A stretch of DNA of 64,000 bases from Roseburia sp. AM59-24XD (GCF_003478445.1 NZ_QUET01000002.1:62001-126000), one strand, 5' to 3'; shown: positions 1 to 9,402, counted from the first letter of the stretch. The notes: generated by a model not told the origin, from the sequence alone. Numbers and translations are program-made.

Positions 1-9
1 ATGTTACAT

Positions 10-90
10 CCTTTCCTTATGATGAGTACCAGTATAAAGAGCATCCTCTAAAATAACGCTAAGAAAAGGTAAAGAAAAAGTAAATGATGC
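10..90 (-). promoter_or_regulatory. Response-regulator-type direct repeats and promoter of a gene off the left edge
   Basis: Three 11-base direct units start at 58, 69 and 80 (GCTAAGAAAAG, GTAAAGAAAAA, GTAAATGATGC), the spacing typical of OmpR-class regulator sites. Read on the minus strand they lie just upstream of a possible -10 TATACT (31-36) with no good -35, as at activator-dependent promoters. An AAGGAAAGG ribosome site at 10-18 would serve a start codon at about base 2, so a minus-strand gene probably begins at the window edge. The response regulator next door is the obvious candidate to bind here, which is an inference. Confidence 0.45.
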
Positions 91-141
91 AATATAGCAA
101 TTCGTCGGAGCAAAAAAGCTTTACCTCCAACATCATTAAAA

Positions 142-816
142 TTATTGATTCAGCCGGTATCCGATCCCCCAGACTGTCTGAATATATTCCTTGTCCGTCA
201 CTGCCTTGAGCTTCTTGCGGATGTTGCTGATATGCACATCCAGTGTTTTGGTCTCGCCCATGTATTCCTCCTCCCAGGCATAGGTAAAGATCGCCTCCTT
301 ACGGAAAACCTGCTTCGGATGGCGGATCAGAAGCTCTAAGATCGCATACTCCTGTCTGGTCAGATGCAAAATTTCCTGTCCGTCCACCCAGATCTGGTGT
401 GTCTTATCATCCAACGTGATCCCGCCACACTCGATCCGGTCCGGCTCCGCCTCCTGCCCGGCATGGCGAAGCTGTATCTGCACGCGCGCGATCACCTCAT
501 TAATGTCAAATGGCTTCGTAATATAATCATCGGCTCCGCTTGTCAGCAGATCAAGCTTCTCCTCCATGGCATCCTTTGCCGTCAGAACGATCACCGGTGT
601 GTCCCCCTGTCTGCGGATCAGCTGCAAAACCTCCTCACCGGTCATCCCCGGAAGCATCAGATCAAGCAGCACAAGCATCCATGACTCCTTCTCCAGCCAC
701 AGCGCCGCTTCCGTACCGGAAAATGCCTGTCCACATGTGTACCCTTTTTGGGACAGTGCTTCCTTCAGTAGATTGTTGATATTTACATCATCCTCCACGA
801 TCAGTATTTTTTTCAT
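142..816 (-). CDS. OmpR/PhoB-family two-component response regulator
   Basis: A 224-residue transcription factor activated by phosphorylation. The receiver domain (about 1-115) has the acidic pair E8/D9/D10, the phospho-acceptor D52 in LLDLMLPG, T79 and the conserved K101 of the KPF motif. A winged-helix DNA-binding domain (about 125-222) follows and ends in the usual TVWGIGYRL strand. Its length is normal for the family. A GAAAGG ribosome site about 9 bases upstream supports the ATG. No sensor kinase lies beside it on the right; the partner may be the gene that appears to start at the left edge, whose upstream region carries direct repeats suited to this family. The regulated genes are unknown. 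Confidence 0.93.
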   Translation of the reverse strand: MKKILIVEDDVNINNLLKEALSQKGYTCGQAFSGTEAALWLEKESWMLVLLDLMLPGMTGEEVLQLIRRQGDTPVIVLTAKDAMEEKLDLLTSGADDYITKPFDINEVIARVQIQLRHAGQEAEPDRIECGGITLDDKTHQIWVDGQEILHLTRQEYAILELLIRHPKQVFRKEAIFTYAWEEEYMGETKTLDVHISNIRKKLKAVTDKEYIQTVWGIGYRLNQ

Positions 817-863
817 TCCATTCTGCCTTTCTCTTAGAACATCTCTTAATTTCTTCTTATCTC

Positions 864-921
864 ATTACTTTCTCACAATATCTCATAATTATCATCTGCG
901 ATATTACTTTCTCACAATATC
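864..921. repeat. 19-bp direct repeat, period 39, upstream of the response regulator
   Basis: ATTACTTTCTCACAATATC occurs at 864-882 and again, identical, at 903-921. It fills most of the short gap between the response regulator start and the end of the neighbouring membrane-protein gene. It could be a pair of regulator sites for the gene's own promoter, or a slippage duplication. Confidence 0.7.
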
Positions 922-961
922 CTGTATCAACCTCAATGCACTTTCGTTCCACCTTAAGATC

Positions 962-1465
962 TTAGCCCCTCTGCTCTTCTTCCGGCAGCCGCTTTACCAC
1001 GCCCGTACCGATCATTCCGACTACCGCTCCGGCGATCATTCCGCTAAACCACAGCACGCCAAGATAATACGCCACGCCCGTTGATTCCAGCACGACCATC
1101 GCAACGAGGATCTGTCCGATATTATGGACAATACCTCCCGCCACGCTGACAACCGGAAGACGGAACCGCCCGCTTCGTTTCAGCAAAAGCATCACAATAG
1201 TGCTCAGCATTCCTCCGGCAAAGCTGTACAGCAGCGAAAACATATTTCCAAAGGTAAACGCCACCAGAAGGATGCGGATGCCGTTGATCACAAGCGCATC
1301 CATTGTGCTTAACCGGTAGATTGCCACCAGCACTACCAGATTTGTAAGTCCCAGCTTTACGCCCGGAACCATTGCAAGCGGTGGAAGCTGCGCCTCCAGC
1401 CAGGACAGCACAAATGCCACCGCGATCAACATTCCCCTTAATGCTGTCTTTTGTGTCCGAGTCAT
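962..1465 (-). CDS. Gx transporter family / heptaprenyl diphosphate synthase component I-like membrane protein
   Basis: A 167-residue, highly hydrophobic protein with about five membrane segments and the family features GVKLGLTNLV near the N-terminus and GGIVHNIGQ in the second half. This family (Pfam Hpre_diP_synt_I, now called Gx transporter) is often next to apbE and a NusG-domain protein in Firmicutes, and resembles small ECF-type S components. Neither partner is present here. Its ATG overlaps the stop of the upstream DUF885 gene by 4 bases, so the two are translationally coupled. The substrate is not known; the older synthase name is probably misleading. Confidence 0.8.
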   Translation of the reverse strand: MTRTQKTALRGMLIAVAFVLSWLEAQLPPLAMVPGVKLGLTNLVVLVAIYRLSTMDALVINGIRILLVAFTFGNMFSLLYSFAGGMLSTIVMLLLKRSGRFRLPVVSVAGGIVHNIGQILVAMVVLESTGVAYYLGVLWFSGMIAGAVVGMIGTGVVKRLPEEEQRG

Positions 1466-3285
1466 TTCTTCTGCTCCTCAATCCATTGATCCAGGCGGTC
1501 CTCCAGCACCACAAACGGCACTGCCCCCGTTCCCAGATAATATTTATGAAACTTCTTCAGAGAAAACTTCTCCCCCAGAGCATTCTCCGCTTTCGTACGC
1601 AGCTCATTGATCTCCAGATATCCCAATGTATACTGCATATAGCTCACCGGCTCCGCCACAACAGAATCATAGACAACGGATGCCTGTGAAGTGTCAAAGC
1701 CGTAATCCTTCAGAAATGCGGTCAGCTTCTTTCTGCTCCAGTCATAATAATTCACATTGATGTCCGCTTTTGCGTACAGACAGAGCGTGGCGATCAGATT
1801 CTCCCCGTTTAGCTGCGCCGTCTCGTCGCTCATTCCGGCAAGCTGATAGCTGTACTTCTCTGCATAGGTTCCCCAGCCCTCCGAATAACCACCGACGCTG
1901 ACCACTCTCCGAAACAGTGCCGGATCCTGCGACAGAAAATATGCATTCTGATACAGATGTCCCGGATACGCTTCGTGTGCGATCGTCGAAAAGCATTCGG
2001 TGAGATCATAATCATCACTCTGATTAAGATATACTACATTTTGCTTGTAATCGTCAATAGGCGAGGTCATATAAAGTGCCGGACTTAAGCTGTCCTCCAG
2101 CGATTCATCGACATATTTCACTTGACAGGTCACATCATCCGGCAGCGGTTCAAAATCGTTGCTGATCTGTTCCCGCAGATAATCCACGGTTTCCGCCGGA
2201 TCGGTACAGGGATATGTAAAATCCTCCGCATCGTAATAGGCATCCGGCGTCTTCGTCATGATGCGCGACATTTTCTTCTCTGCGGATCGAAGTGCCTTAT
2301 CCACAAGACGATCGATCTCCGAAATGCTTCGGTAGGAGCCTGTCATGGACTCCATCTGATACTCATAATACTGCTTTCCCCCGGTAAGCTTGCACAGTCC
2401 CCCCGCATTATTGCCGGTTCCCTTGAGCTGCTCCAGGGCACTGATCAGGCTCTGGTACGCCGGGATCACGCACTCCGACACTGCCGCTTCATTCTGTCTG
2501 ATATATTCTGCTCGTTCCTCCTCTGAAACACCTTTGACAGATGCGATCCCCTTCGAAAAGGAGTCCAGCAGATAATTCTCCTTTGGTTCCGCAATAAAAT
2601 CCTTACACTGCTTTATGATCGCCTGACAGGTCACATCACTCATAAACAGCTTCTTCTCAGATTTCATCTTTTCAAAATCAATGATCTGTGCAAAATAATC
2701 CGGAATCTGACGGAGAAGTGCAAGATAATCTTCGATATCCTGTCTGTCCCAAAAATGGTACTCTGCGAGGATCAGAGGAAGCTGTGCCTGAATCCCGGTT
2801 GTCGGTCCCAGACATTCGGAATATTCCAATACCTCCGAGCTTTTCAACTCTGTCTTAAGCAGACTGCGCAGCGTATCATATTCTAACTTCTGTTCCTCCG
2901 TCAGTGCCTCATACGGAAACCTTTCCAGAGAGGACAACCAGTTTTCATCCGTCATAATGCCGTCCCGTAAATCGGACAATGTATATGCTCCAAGGGTCGG
3001 CTTTTCCATGCTCACGCCATATTTCTCCGGCTCCTTTAAGGTGTAATTTAAGGTCAGCGTATCCTCTGTGACCATCGCCTTAAACACCTGCAGCATAAAT
3101 TCATCAAACCGTTTCTGCGTTGTCTCCTTACTCTCGGTTGTCTTTACCTTCGGCCGCTGCATCAGAGAAGTCAGGTTTGTCCGCGAACCCACCTCGTACC
3201 AGCAAAAAACGACCGCCCACAGCGCACAGGCGATAAACAGAAATTTAAGCTTTCTGTTCCTTCTCCTTTTCTCCTTCATTGCCAC
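1462..3285 (-). CDS. DUF885 family membrane-anchored putative metallopeptidase
   Basis: A 607-residue protein with a basic N-terminus followed by one hydrophobic segment (about residues 14-30), so the rest should lie outside the membrane. The DUF885 hallmark HEAYPGH sits near residue 435 and looks like a gluzincin-type zinc site; a downstream GGYSEGWGTYAE stretch is the expected third-ligand region. Family members are thought to be peptidases, but few have a known substrate. The full family length is present. It is cotranscribed with the Gx transporter gene through a 4-base overlap. Confidence 0.85.
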   Translation of the reverse strand: MAMKEKRRRNRKLKFLFIACALWAVVFCWYEVGSRTNLTSLMQRPKVKTTESKETTQKRFDEFMLQVFKAMVTEDTLTLNYTLKEPEKYGVSMEKPTLGAYTLSDLRDGIMTDENWLSSLERFPYEALTEEQKLEYDTLRSLLKTELKSSEVLEYSECLGPTTGIQAQLPLILAEYHFWDRQDIEDYLALLRQIPDYFAQIIDFEKMKSEKKLFMSDVTCQAIIKQCKDFIAEPKENYLLDSFSKGIASVKGVSEEERAEYIRQNEAAVSECVIPAYQSLISALEQLKGTGNNAGGLCKLTGGKQYYEYQMESMTGSYRSISEIDRLVDKALRSAEKKMSRIMTKTPDAYYDAEDFTYPCTDPAETVDYLREQISNDFEPLPDDVTCQVKYVDESLEDSLSPALYMTSPIDDYKQNVVYLNQSDDYDLTECFSTIAHEAYPGHLYQNAYFLSQDPALFRRVVSVGGYSEGWGTYAEKYSYQLAGMSDETAQLNGENLIATLCLYAKADINVNYYDWSRKKLTAFLKDYGFDTSQASVVYDSVVAEPVSYMQYTLGYLEINELRTKAENALGEKFSLKKFHKYYLGTGAVPFVVLEDRLDQWIEEQKK

Positions 3286-3301
3286 CCTCCAATTCTTTTC
3301 A

Positions 3302-3335
3302 TCGACAAAGATGCAGGAGGATTTCCCCCTGCATC
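3302..3335 (-). terminator. Possible intrinsic terminator after the ABC exporter operon
   Basis: On the minus strand GATGCAGG pairs with CCTGCATC (3310-3317 with 3328-3335) around a GGGAAATCCT loop, followed by TTTGTC. The T tract is short, so termination may be partial. Confidence 0.5.
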
Positions 3336-3376
3336 ATTCTATGCCTGTCTATTTTAATTTATTCCTGCCGGTTTGT

Positions 3377-5158
3377 CTATCCCTGATACTGTGACATATA
3401 CAGATTATAGTACAGACCCTTCTGCTTCAAAAGCTCCTCATGACTACCGGACTCAATAATCTTTCCATCGTCCACATACATAATGCGGTCTGCCCCCTGA
3501 ATCGTAGAAAGACGGTGCGCAATGATGAAGGACGTTCTTCCCTTCAAAAGTTCATCCAGACCCTTCTGCAATGCGATCTCGGTCTCTGTGTCAATGCTTG
3601 AGGTTGCCTCGTCAAGGATCAGCACGGACGGATCGTTTAAGAGTGCTCTCGCAAAGGAGATCAGCTGTCTCTGTCCAACCGACAGACGGCTTCCTCTCTC
3701 GTTGACCTGTGTATTGTAGCCGTCCTCCATCTGCATGATAAAGTCATGCGCACAGACGGTTTTCGCCGCACGGATCACCTCTTCGTCCGTTGCCGTTTTG
3801 TTGCCGTAGCGGATATTGTCCATGATCGTTCCTGAGAAAATAAAGCTATCCTGCATCATCACACCCATCTGGCTGCGCAGCGAATGAAGCTTCACCTTCG
3901 AAATGTCCTGTCCGTCAATTCGGACACATCCGCTGTCGGTATTGTAGAATCGGCTCAACAGATTGACGATTGTTGTCTTACCGGCACCGGTCGGTCCCAC
4001 GATCGCGATCGTCTGTCCCTGATCTACATGAAAGCTGACATCCTTCAGGATCGGAATACCATCCTCATAGCTGAAGGTTACATGCTCAAAGTCAACAACT
4101 CCCTTAATCTCCGGCATCTCGATGGCATCCGGCTCGTCTGTGACCTCCACCGGTTCGTCGATTGTCTCGAAGATACGCTCCAGATAGGAGATTGCCGTCA
4201 GCACGCTGTTATAAAATCCGGCAATCGTGTTGATCGGCTGCCAGAATCTGGAAATATAGGCGGTAAACATAACAAGCACACCAACCGTAACGCCGGAGGT
4301 TCCGCCGCCCATAATGCAGGAAACACCGACCACATACACAAAGGAGGTCGTGATCACGGAGATCAGATCTACCATCGGGCTCATCATAAAGTTATAATAA
4401 ACAGCTTTGAGCCACGCCTTCTGATAACTCATGCTTAACGAGTTGAAGATCTCAATGTTCTCCTTTTCACGGACAAACGCCTGCGTCACACGAATGCCGT
4501 TAATACTCTCCGCAATATATGCATTGAGGTTGGACTGCTTATTGCTCTGAAGCTGCCAGCTCGCCCGCTGCTTTCTCTTCAGCACGACCACATAAATGAT
4601 CAGCACCGGCAAACCACACAGGCAGATCCAGGTCAGCTTCGGACTGGTCCAGAACATAAAGATCAGAATGAAGATCAGGTTGCACAGATCGGTGATCGTA
4701 TTTAAGATACCGTTTGACAAAAGATCACTTAGGTTATTTACATAATTTACCACACGCACCTGAATCTTGCCGTGTGGTCTCTCATCATAGTAGGAAAACG
4801 GCAGCTCCTGCAGATGTGCAAACAGATCCTCACGGATCTCATAAATGATATCCTGTCCGACCTTCGTCATCTGATCGATCTTGAGCCACATACAGACGAT
4901 CGAATAGATCACGATCAGAAGTGTGTAGATCACAAGCCGGATGATCCCGTTCATATCCTTCTGTGGAATATAACGGTCCATCTCAAGCTGTACAAACTTA
5001 GGGATCAGCATTGTCAGTGCTGAAGAGCTCAGCATCAGCAGCATGATAATAAACATTTTGCCAAAGTACGGCTTCACATATCCGCCCAGTCGTTTCAACT
5101 GTTTTATGTCAAAGTGGTCTTCTAAGGCTTCATCCACATCATAACGATTTCTAGCCAT
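3377..5158 (-). CDS. ABC exporter half-transporter, subunit with catalytic Walker B (BmrD/YheH-like)
   Basis: A 593-residue fusion of a six-helix exporter membrane domain (about 35-330) and an ATPase domain (about 360-590). The Walker A GPTGAGKTT lies near residue 385, Walker B is LILDEATSS with the catalytic Glu intact, and the H-loop His is in IIAHRLSTI. The signature motif is LSVGQ rather than LSGGQ. The preceding gene encodes a second half-transporter with complementary defects, so the pair should form a heterodimer like BmrCD or TM287/288. Such pumps export drugs or lipophilic compounds from the cytoplasmic membrane; the substrate here is unknown. The gap to its partner is 23 bases. Confidence 0.92.
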   Translation of the reverse strand: MARNRYDVDEALEDHFDIKQLKRLGGYVKPYFGKMFIIMLLMLSSSALTMLIPKFVQLEMDRYIPQKDMNGIIRLVIYTLLIVIYSIVCMWLKIDQMTKVGQDIIYEIREDLFAHLQELPFSYYDERPHGKIQVRVVNYVNNLSDLLSNGILNTITDLCNLIFILIFMFWTSPKLTWICLCGLPVLIIYVVVLKRKQRASWQLQSNKQSNLNAYIAESINGIRVTQAFVREKENIEIFNSLSMSYQKAWLKAVYYNFMMSPMVDLISVITTSFVYVVGVSCIMGGGTSGVTVGVLVMFTAYISRFWQPINTIAGFYNSVLTAISYLERIFETIDEPVEVTDEPDAIEMPEIKGVVDFEHVTFSYEDGIPILKDVSFHVDQGQTIAIVGPTGAGKTTIVNLLSRFYNTDSGCVRIDGQDISKVKLHSLRSQMGVMMQDSFIFSGTIMDNIRYGNKTATDEEVIRAAKTVCAHDFIMQMEDGYNTQVNERGSRLSVGQRQLISFARALLNDPSVLILDEATSSIDTETEIALQKGLDELLKGRTSFIIAHRLSTIQGADRIMYVDDGKIIESGSHEELLKQKGLYYNLYMSQYQG

Positions 5159-5181
5159 CTATTTTCACACTCCTTTCTGAA

Positions 5182-6909
5182 TTATACCGCCATCTCCGGA
5201 TACTGGTGATGGTAAACGGTCGCATAATATCCGTTCTTTGCCAGAAGCTCCTCATGCGTTCCCTGCTCGATGATCTGTCCGTTATCCAGGACAAGGATCT
5301 TGTCGGCATTGCGGATGGAGGAGATGCGATAAGCAATGATAAACGTCGTACAGCTGTGATTGATATTATCAAGCTGCTTCTGAATATAGCTCTCTGTCTC
5401 CATATCCACCGCCGAGGTGGTATCGTCAAGCACAAGGATCGCCGGATCCTTCAGAAGTGCTCTCGCCAGAGAAATACGCTGCTTCTGTCCACCGGACAGA
5501 CCAACGCCGCGCTCACCGACGATGGTATCATAGCCGTCCGGAAGCTCCTTAATAAACAGATTAGCATCTGCCATCTTTGCCACTTCCTTGACGCGTTCAA
5601 AGCTGCAGTCCGGCTGACCATATGCGATATTGCCCTCGATGGTGTCCGAAAAAAGAAACACATCCTGCATCGCAATACCGATATTATCACGCAGCTCATA
5701 CATGTCGTAATCCTTTACATTAATGCCATCGACAAGTACCTCGCCGTCAGTTGCATCAAAGAAACGGCACAGAAGATTGATCACTGTTGACTTTCCGGCA
5801 CCGGTCGTACCAATGATACCGACCGTCTGTCCTTTATCAACCGTAAAGCTGACATCCTGAAGAATATCTTCATCGTCCGCACGATAAGAAACATCCTTAA
5901 ACTCCACGGTTCCGTCCAGCTTTCTGTGATGCATCGGATGCGCCGGTTTCTTAACATCCGGCTCTGCCATGTATGTATGGTAAATCTTCTCTACTGATGT
6001 AGTAAATCTCTGTACGTCGTTGATCCACCAGCCTGCCATACGAAGAGGCTGTGTCAGCATCCACAGATATCCGTTGATCGTAACGAAATTACCCATCGTG
6101 ATCTCGCCCCGGATCACCATCCAGCCACCGACAAGCATCAGCACGATCGTCAGCAGATTGGACCAGAACTCAAATAACGGTACATAACGGCGCCAGATCT
6201 TTGCCGCACCAAGCTCGGCATCACGGTATCCGTCGTTCTCAACCGCAAACTTCTCCATCTCGTAGTCTTCCTTGGCAAACGCCTTCACGACACGATTGCC
6301 ACTGATATTTTCCTGTACATAGGTATTGAGGCTGGAGAATGCCTGACGGCAGCGCCCGAACGCCGGATGCACATTTTTCGACTGGTTCATCGTTGTCAGT
6401 GCCGTCAGCGGAATTGCCGGAAGCATACACAGCGCCAGCTTCCAGTCGGTCTTGAAGATCATCAGAAGCGCAAATACAAAATAAAGGATATTCTCATATA
6501 CAATATAGATGACATACGCCACAAAATGACGGATTGCATCCATATCGCCGGTCTGACGGCTCATCAGATCTCCGGTGCGGTTCTTATTATAGAAAGCAAA
6601 ATCCTCCTGCAACAGCTTGCGATACACCTTGTCGCGCATACTGTACAGGACGCCCTGAGAGCTCACCTCAAAAAGAACCTGCGAAAAGAAACGGCAAAGT
6701 CCCTTCACAATGATCGTTCCGAGCAAAAAGGCGATCAGATACGGCAGCATCCCGGTCTTTCCTCCATTGATGACATCATCGACGATCATACCGGAAATAT
6801 ACGGGTTGACCAGAGATGCTATGGCGAGGATCGTCACAAGCACAAGCCCCCAGAACATCTTCCACTTATATTGCCGCAAAAAGCTGTAAAACCATTGTAT
6901 TGGGGTCAT
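5182..6909 (-). CDS. ABC exporter half-transporter, subunit with degenerate ATP site (BmrC/YheI-like)
   Basis: A 575-residue membrane domain plus ATPase fusion. Walker A is GTTGAGKST near residue 373 and the signature LSGGQKQR is canonical. Walker B reads LVLDDTTSA with Asp in place of the catalytic Glu, and the switch His is Tyr in IIAYRISS. Paired with the neighbour's LSVGQ signature these give one degenerate and one canonical composite site, as known for heterodimeric exporters. It is the first gene of the pair, with AGGAGG a few bases before the ATG, and is transcribed away from the divergent AraC regulator, which may control it. Confidence 0.92.
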   Translation of the reverse strand: MTPIQWFYSFLRQYKWKMFWGLVLVTILAIASLVNPYISGMIVDDVINGGKTGMLPYLIAFLLGTIIVKGLCRFFSQVLFEVSSQGVLYSMRDKVYRKLLQEDFAFYNKNRTGDLMSRQTGDMDAIRHFVAYVIYIVYENILYFVFALLMIFKTDWKLALCMLPAIPLTALTTMNQSKNVHPAFGRCRQAFSSLNTYVQENISGNRVVKAFAKEDYEMEKFAVENDGYRDAELGAAKIWRRYVPLFEFWSNLLTIVLMLVGGWMVIRGEITMGNFVTINGYLWMLTQPLRMAGWWINDVQRFTTSVEKIYHTYMAEPDVKKPAHPMHHRKLDGTVEFKDVSYRADDEDILQDVSFTVDKGQTVGIIGTTGAGKSTVINLLCRFFDATDGEVLVDGINVKDYDMYELRDNIGIAMQDVFLFSDTIEGNIAYGQPDCSFERVKEVAKMADANLFIKELPDGYDTIVGERGVGLSGGQKQRISLARALLKDPAILVLDDTTSAVDMETESYIQKQLDNINHSCTTFIIAYRISSIRNADKILVLDNGQIIEQGTHEELLAKNGYYATVYHHQYPEMAV

Positions 6910-6963
6910 TTTAAGCTACCTCCTTTTTCTTTTCATTATCTTTTTTTGCAGTGAAAATTAGTG

Positions 6964-6992
6964 TAGCATGGAGGCTCAAGGTATGCTATAAT
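6964..6992 (+). promoter_or_regulatory. Extended -10 promoter for the AraC regulator
   Basis: TATGCTATAAT carries a perfect -10 TATAAT (6987-6992) with an extended TG element. The -35 (TAGCAT) is poor. It is placed about 110 bases before the plus-strand regulator in the divergent gap. Confidence 0.45.
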
Positions 6993-7104
6993 GAATCTTG
7001 AAAAAAACTGAAAAAATCTATCATATTATTCATGATCATTTGTAACATTTTTATGAACAGACACCGATAAACATTGCACTTACATATTATAAGGAGTCAA
7101 ATTC

Positions 7105-8001
7105 ATGGAACCAATAAATAAAAAAAATGTATTTTTTCAATACATTGACCGGCTGAACACTCCCCTGGAAGTATTTATTCTGCAGGAAAGTGATACGAGT
7201 ACCGGTGTCGGACCCCACTGGCATTATTATCTGGAAATGCTTTATGTCCTCCACGGCGAGCTTAAGGCACAGTGTGATAATGATTTTTATATCCTGCATC
7301 CCGGGGATCTGATCCTGTTTTATCCGCAGGCAGTCCATTCGATGCACCGCGCACCGGATTATACGGGAGAGGTTCACTATTTTGTGATCATGATCGATCT
7401 GAACTTCTTAAATATTACAAACGAGTACCGCACCCGTTTCTCCAAGCTGTTCCGGATCGCCTACCAGCAGAATCCCGATTATATTCACTTCCGCCGCCAC
7501 GAACTGCAGGAGCTGCCGATCTTACAGCTTCTCACGCACAGTCTCGAGGAGAAGCGCCGGCACGACTACGGCTATGACGTAATGATCTGTTCGGATATTG
7601 CTTCGATCCTGACCTACCTGATGCGCTGTCTCAAGCAGAAGGGCGTCGATACCGACACGATCATTACTGCGCCGGATGACTACGATGCCTCAATCTATTC
7701 CATTTCCAAATATATTGAGCAGCACTGCGGAGAGCCGCTTCGTGTACATGAGCTTGCGCAGATGTGCGGTATGAGTTACTCGTATTTTGCGAAGCTTTTC
7801 CGGGAAACCTACAATCAGTCCTGCAAGGAATATATTGAATTTACCCGCATTAACAAAGCGGCGGATCTGTTGCTTTTCACAAACCAGGATCTGACGTATA
7901 TCAGCCAGGAGACCGGCTTTGCCGACTGCAGTCACCTGATCCGCACCTTCAAAAAGTGGAAGGGAATGACACCAAAGCAGTGGAAGAAATCGCTGAAATA
8001 G
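7105..8001 (+). CDS. AraC-family regulator with N-terminal cupin sensor domain
   Basis: 298 residues. Residues about 15-110 form a cupin-like effector domain, including the PHWHYYLEML and LHPGDLILFYPQ segments; residues about 195-298 hold the two AraC helix-turn-helix motifs (ELAQMCGMSYSYFAKLF and ISQETGFADCSHLIRTF). AAGGAG lies close before the ATG. Members often sense sugars and act on neighbouring genes. It stands divergent from the ABC exporter and upstream of the DUF5662 and PAP2 genes, but nothing in it fixes the inducer or the target. Confidence 0.9.
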   Translation: MEPINKKNVFFQYIDRLNTPLEVFILQESDTSTGVGPHWHYYLEMLYVLHGELKAQCDNDFYILHPGDLILFYPQAVHSMHRAPDYTGEVHYFVIMIDLNFLNITNEYRTRFSKLFRIAYQQNPDYIHFRRHELQELPILQLLTHSLEEKRRHDYGYDVMICSDIASILTYLMRCLKQKGVDTDTIITAPDDYDASIYSISKYIEQHCGEPLRVHELAQMCGMSYSYFAKLFRETYNQSCKEYIEFTRINKAADLLLFTNQDLTYISQETGFADCSHLIRTFKKWKGMTPKQWKKSLK

Positions 8002-8048
8002 GCATTTTTTCATCCGGAAACAGGCATTTTGCTGCTTAATAGAAATAT

Positions 8049-8090
8049 AAGAAACTTTTTAGTTTCTTTCATGAGGTTTTATGGTACAAT
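8049..8090 (+). promoter_or_regulatory. Short hairpin after the AraC gene, then an extended -10 for DUF5662
   Basis: AAGAAACTTTTTAGTTTCTT (8049-8068) folds into a small hairpin that may end the regulator transcript. TGGTACAAT with -10 TACAAT at 8085-8090 follows, 19 bases before the next start codon, and could start a separate transcript. Confidence 0.35.
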
Positions 8091-8108
8091 CTATGGAAAG
8101 GAAATGAA

Positions 8109-8669
8109 ATGAACTACTGGAATAATTTTATTGGTCATCTGCGGACGATCCTTCATCACAAGAAGCTTGTCCGCCACTACTGCTTTAAAGCCGGGCTTTA
8201 CAAACAGGGTATCATGCATGACTGGTCCAAATATTCCCCAACCGAGTTTATTCAGGGAGTAAAGTATTATCAGGGTGGAAAACGAAGTCCCAATTACGGC
8301 GAGAAAATAGCAAAGGGCTATTCCTCCGCCTGGCTTCATCACAAGGGACGGAACCGTCATCATTTTGAATACTGGATCGATATGGCGATCGATCCGCGCG
8401 AAGGACTTCAGGGCATGCCGATGCCAACCCGCTATATTATAGAGATGTTCTGCGACCGCATCGCCGCCAGTCAGAATTATAACCGTGACAATTACGATGA
8501 CTCTTTCCCCCTTGCTTATTATGAAAAAAACAAAGACCACTACCCGCTGCATCCGGATGCGAGAGCATTGCTGGAGAAACTGCTGCATATGCTGGCAGAG
8601 GAGGGCGAGGAGACAACTTTCGCCTATATCCGCAGGGAAGTGGATTGGAAGCATTCGCCTAAGCATTAG
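8109..8669 (+). CDS. DUF5662 family protein
   Basis: A 186-residue soluble protein rich in His, Tyr and Trp. It has the family blocks HDWSKYSPTEF (about residues 37-47) and HHKGRNRHHFEYW (about 77-89), whose clustered His and Asp suggest a metal-binding helical fold, though no activity is established. AAAGGA precedes the ATG by 6 bases. The PAP2 gene starts 20 bases downstream on the same strand, so the two may form a small operon. Confidence 0.85.
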   Translation: MNYWNNFIGHLRTILHHKKLVRHYCFKAGLYKQGIMHDWSKYSPTEFIQGVKYYQGGKRSPNYGEKIAKGYSSAWLHHKGRNRHHFEYWIDMAIDPREGLQGMPMPTRYIIEMFCDRIAASQNYNRDNYDDSFPLAYYEKNKDHYPLHPDARALLEKLLHMLAEEGEETTFAYIRREVDWKHSPKH

Positions 8670-8689
8670 CTTCCATAGAAAGGATTGTT

Positions 8690-9375
8690 ATGAACAAAAT
8701 CATCACCACATTTTTACGAAAGTACAAATACATGATCCTTGTATTGTATTTTCCGATTTATATGCTTTGGTTCTCCTGGCTCGAACGACGTGACCTTTCA
8801 CATTTTACAATAATTCATTGTAAGCTGGATGATATGATCCCGTTCTGCGAGCTGTTTGCCATCCCGTATTTTCTGTGGTTTTTATATGTGGCTGTTTCGT
8901 TGCTCTTTCTGTTTTTACAGTCAGAGCACATGTCCGACTTTTATCGGTGCAGCGCGGTGCTGATGCTTGGCATGACAACATGTCTGATCATTTACACGAT
9001 CTTTCCGAATGCACAGCCGCTTCGCCCGGAAAGCTTTCCGCGAGACAATTTTCTGACAGGGATCGTTGCCGGCTTGTATCAGGCGACACTCCGACGAACG
9101 TCTGCCCGAGCATTCACGTGTACAACTCCATTGCGATCCACATGGCACTGTCACAGAGCCACGCACTGCGGGAACACAAGGGCATCCGCACCGGTTCGCT
9201 TGTGCTGTGCATCCTGATCTGCCTGTCCACCATGTTCTTAAAGCAGCATTCGATCATTGATGTGGGCTGTGCGATCCTGTTATATATCTTTTATTATATG
9301 ATCGTGTACCGTTCTGAATTTTTCGCATTAAAGCGTCAGGTTCCGGCACGCACACCGTCCAAAACAAACTGTTAA
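8690..9375 (+). CDS. PAP2-family phosphatase, broken by a one-base deletion near 9083
   Basis: A membrane phosphatase of the type that acts on lipid phosphates or undecaprenyl diphosphate. The first 131 codons, up to ...VAGLYQ, are in one frame; from GAC at 9085 the protein continues in another (DTPTNVCPSIHVYNS). The joined protein would be 228 residues with four to six membrane segments, the PSIH motif and a C-terminal KQHSIID carrying the catalytic His/Asp spacing. Restoring one G in the run at 9082-9083 gives YQGDTPT and a complete reading frame. AAAGGA precedes the ATG. The motif residues are intact, so the break is more likely a sequence error than decay. Confidence 0.8.
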
Positions 9376-9402
9376 AGAAAAACCGACATCGCATTCTGCA
9401 TT

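Noticed and set aside
8875-9375. Second half of the PAP2 frame as a separate gene
   Set aside because: It lacks its own start and continues the first half exactly after one added base.
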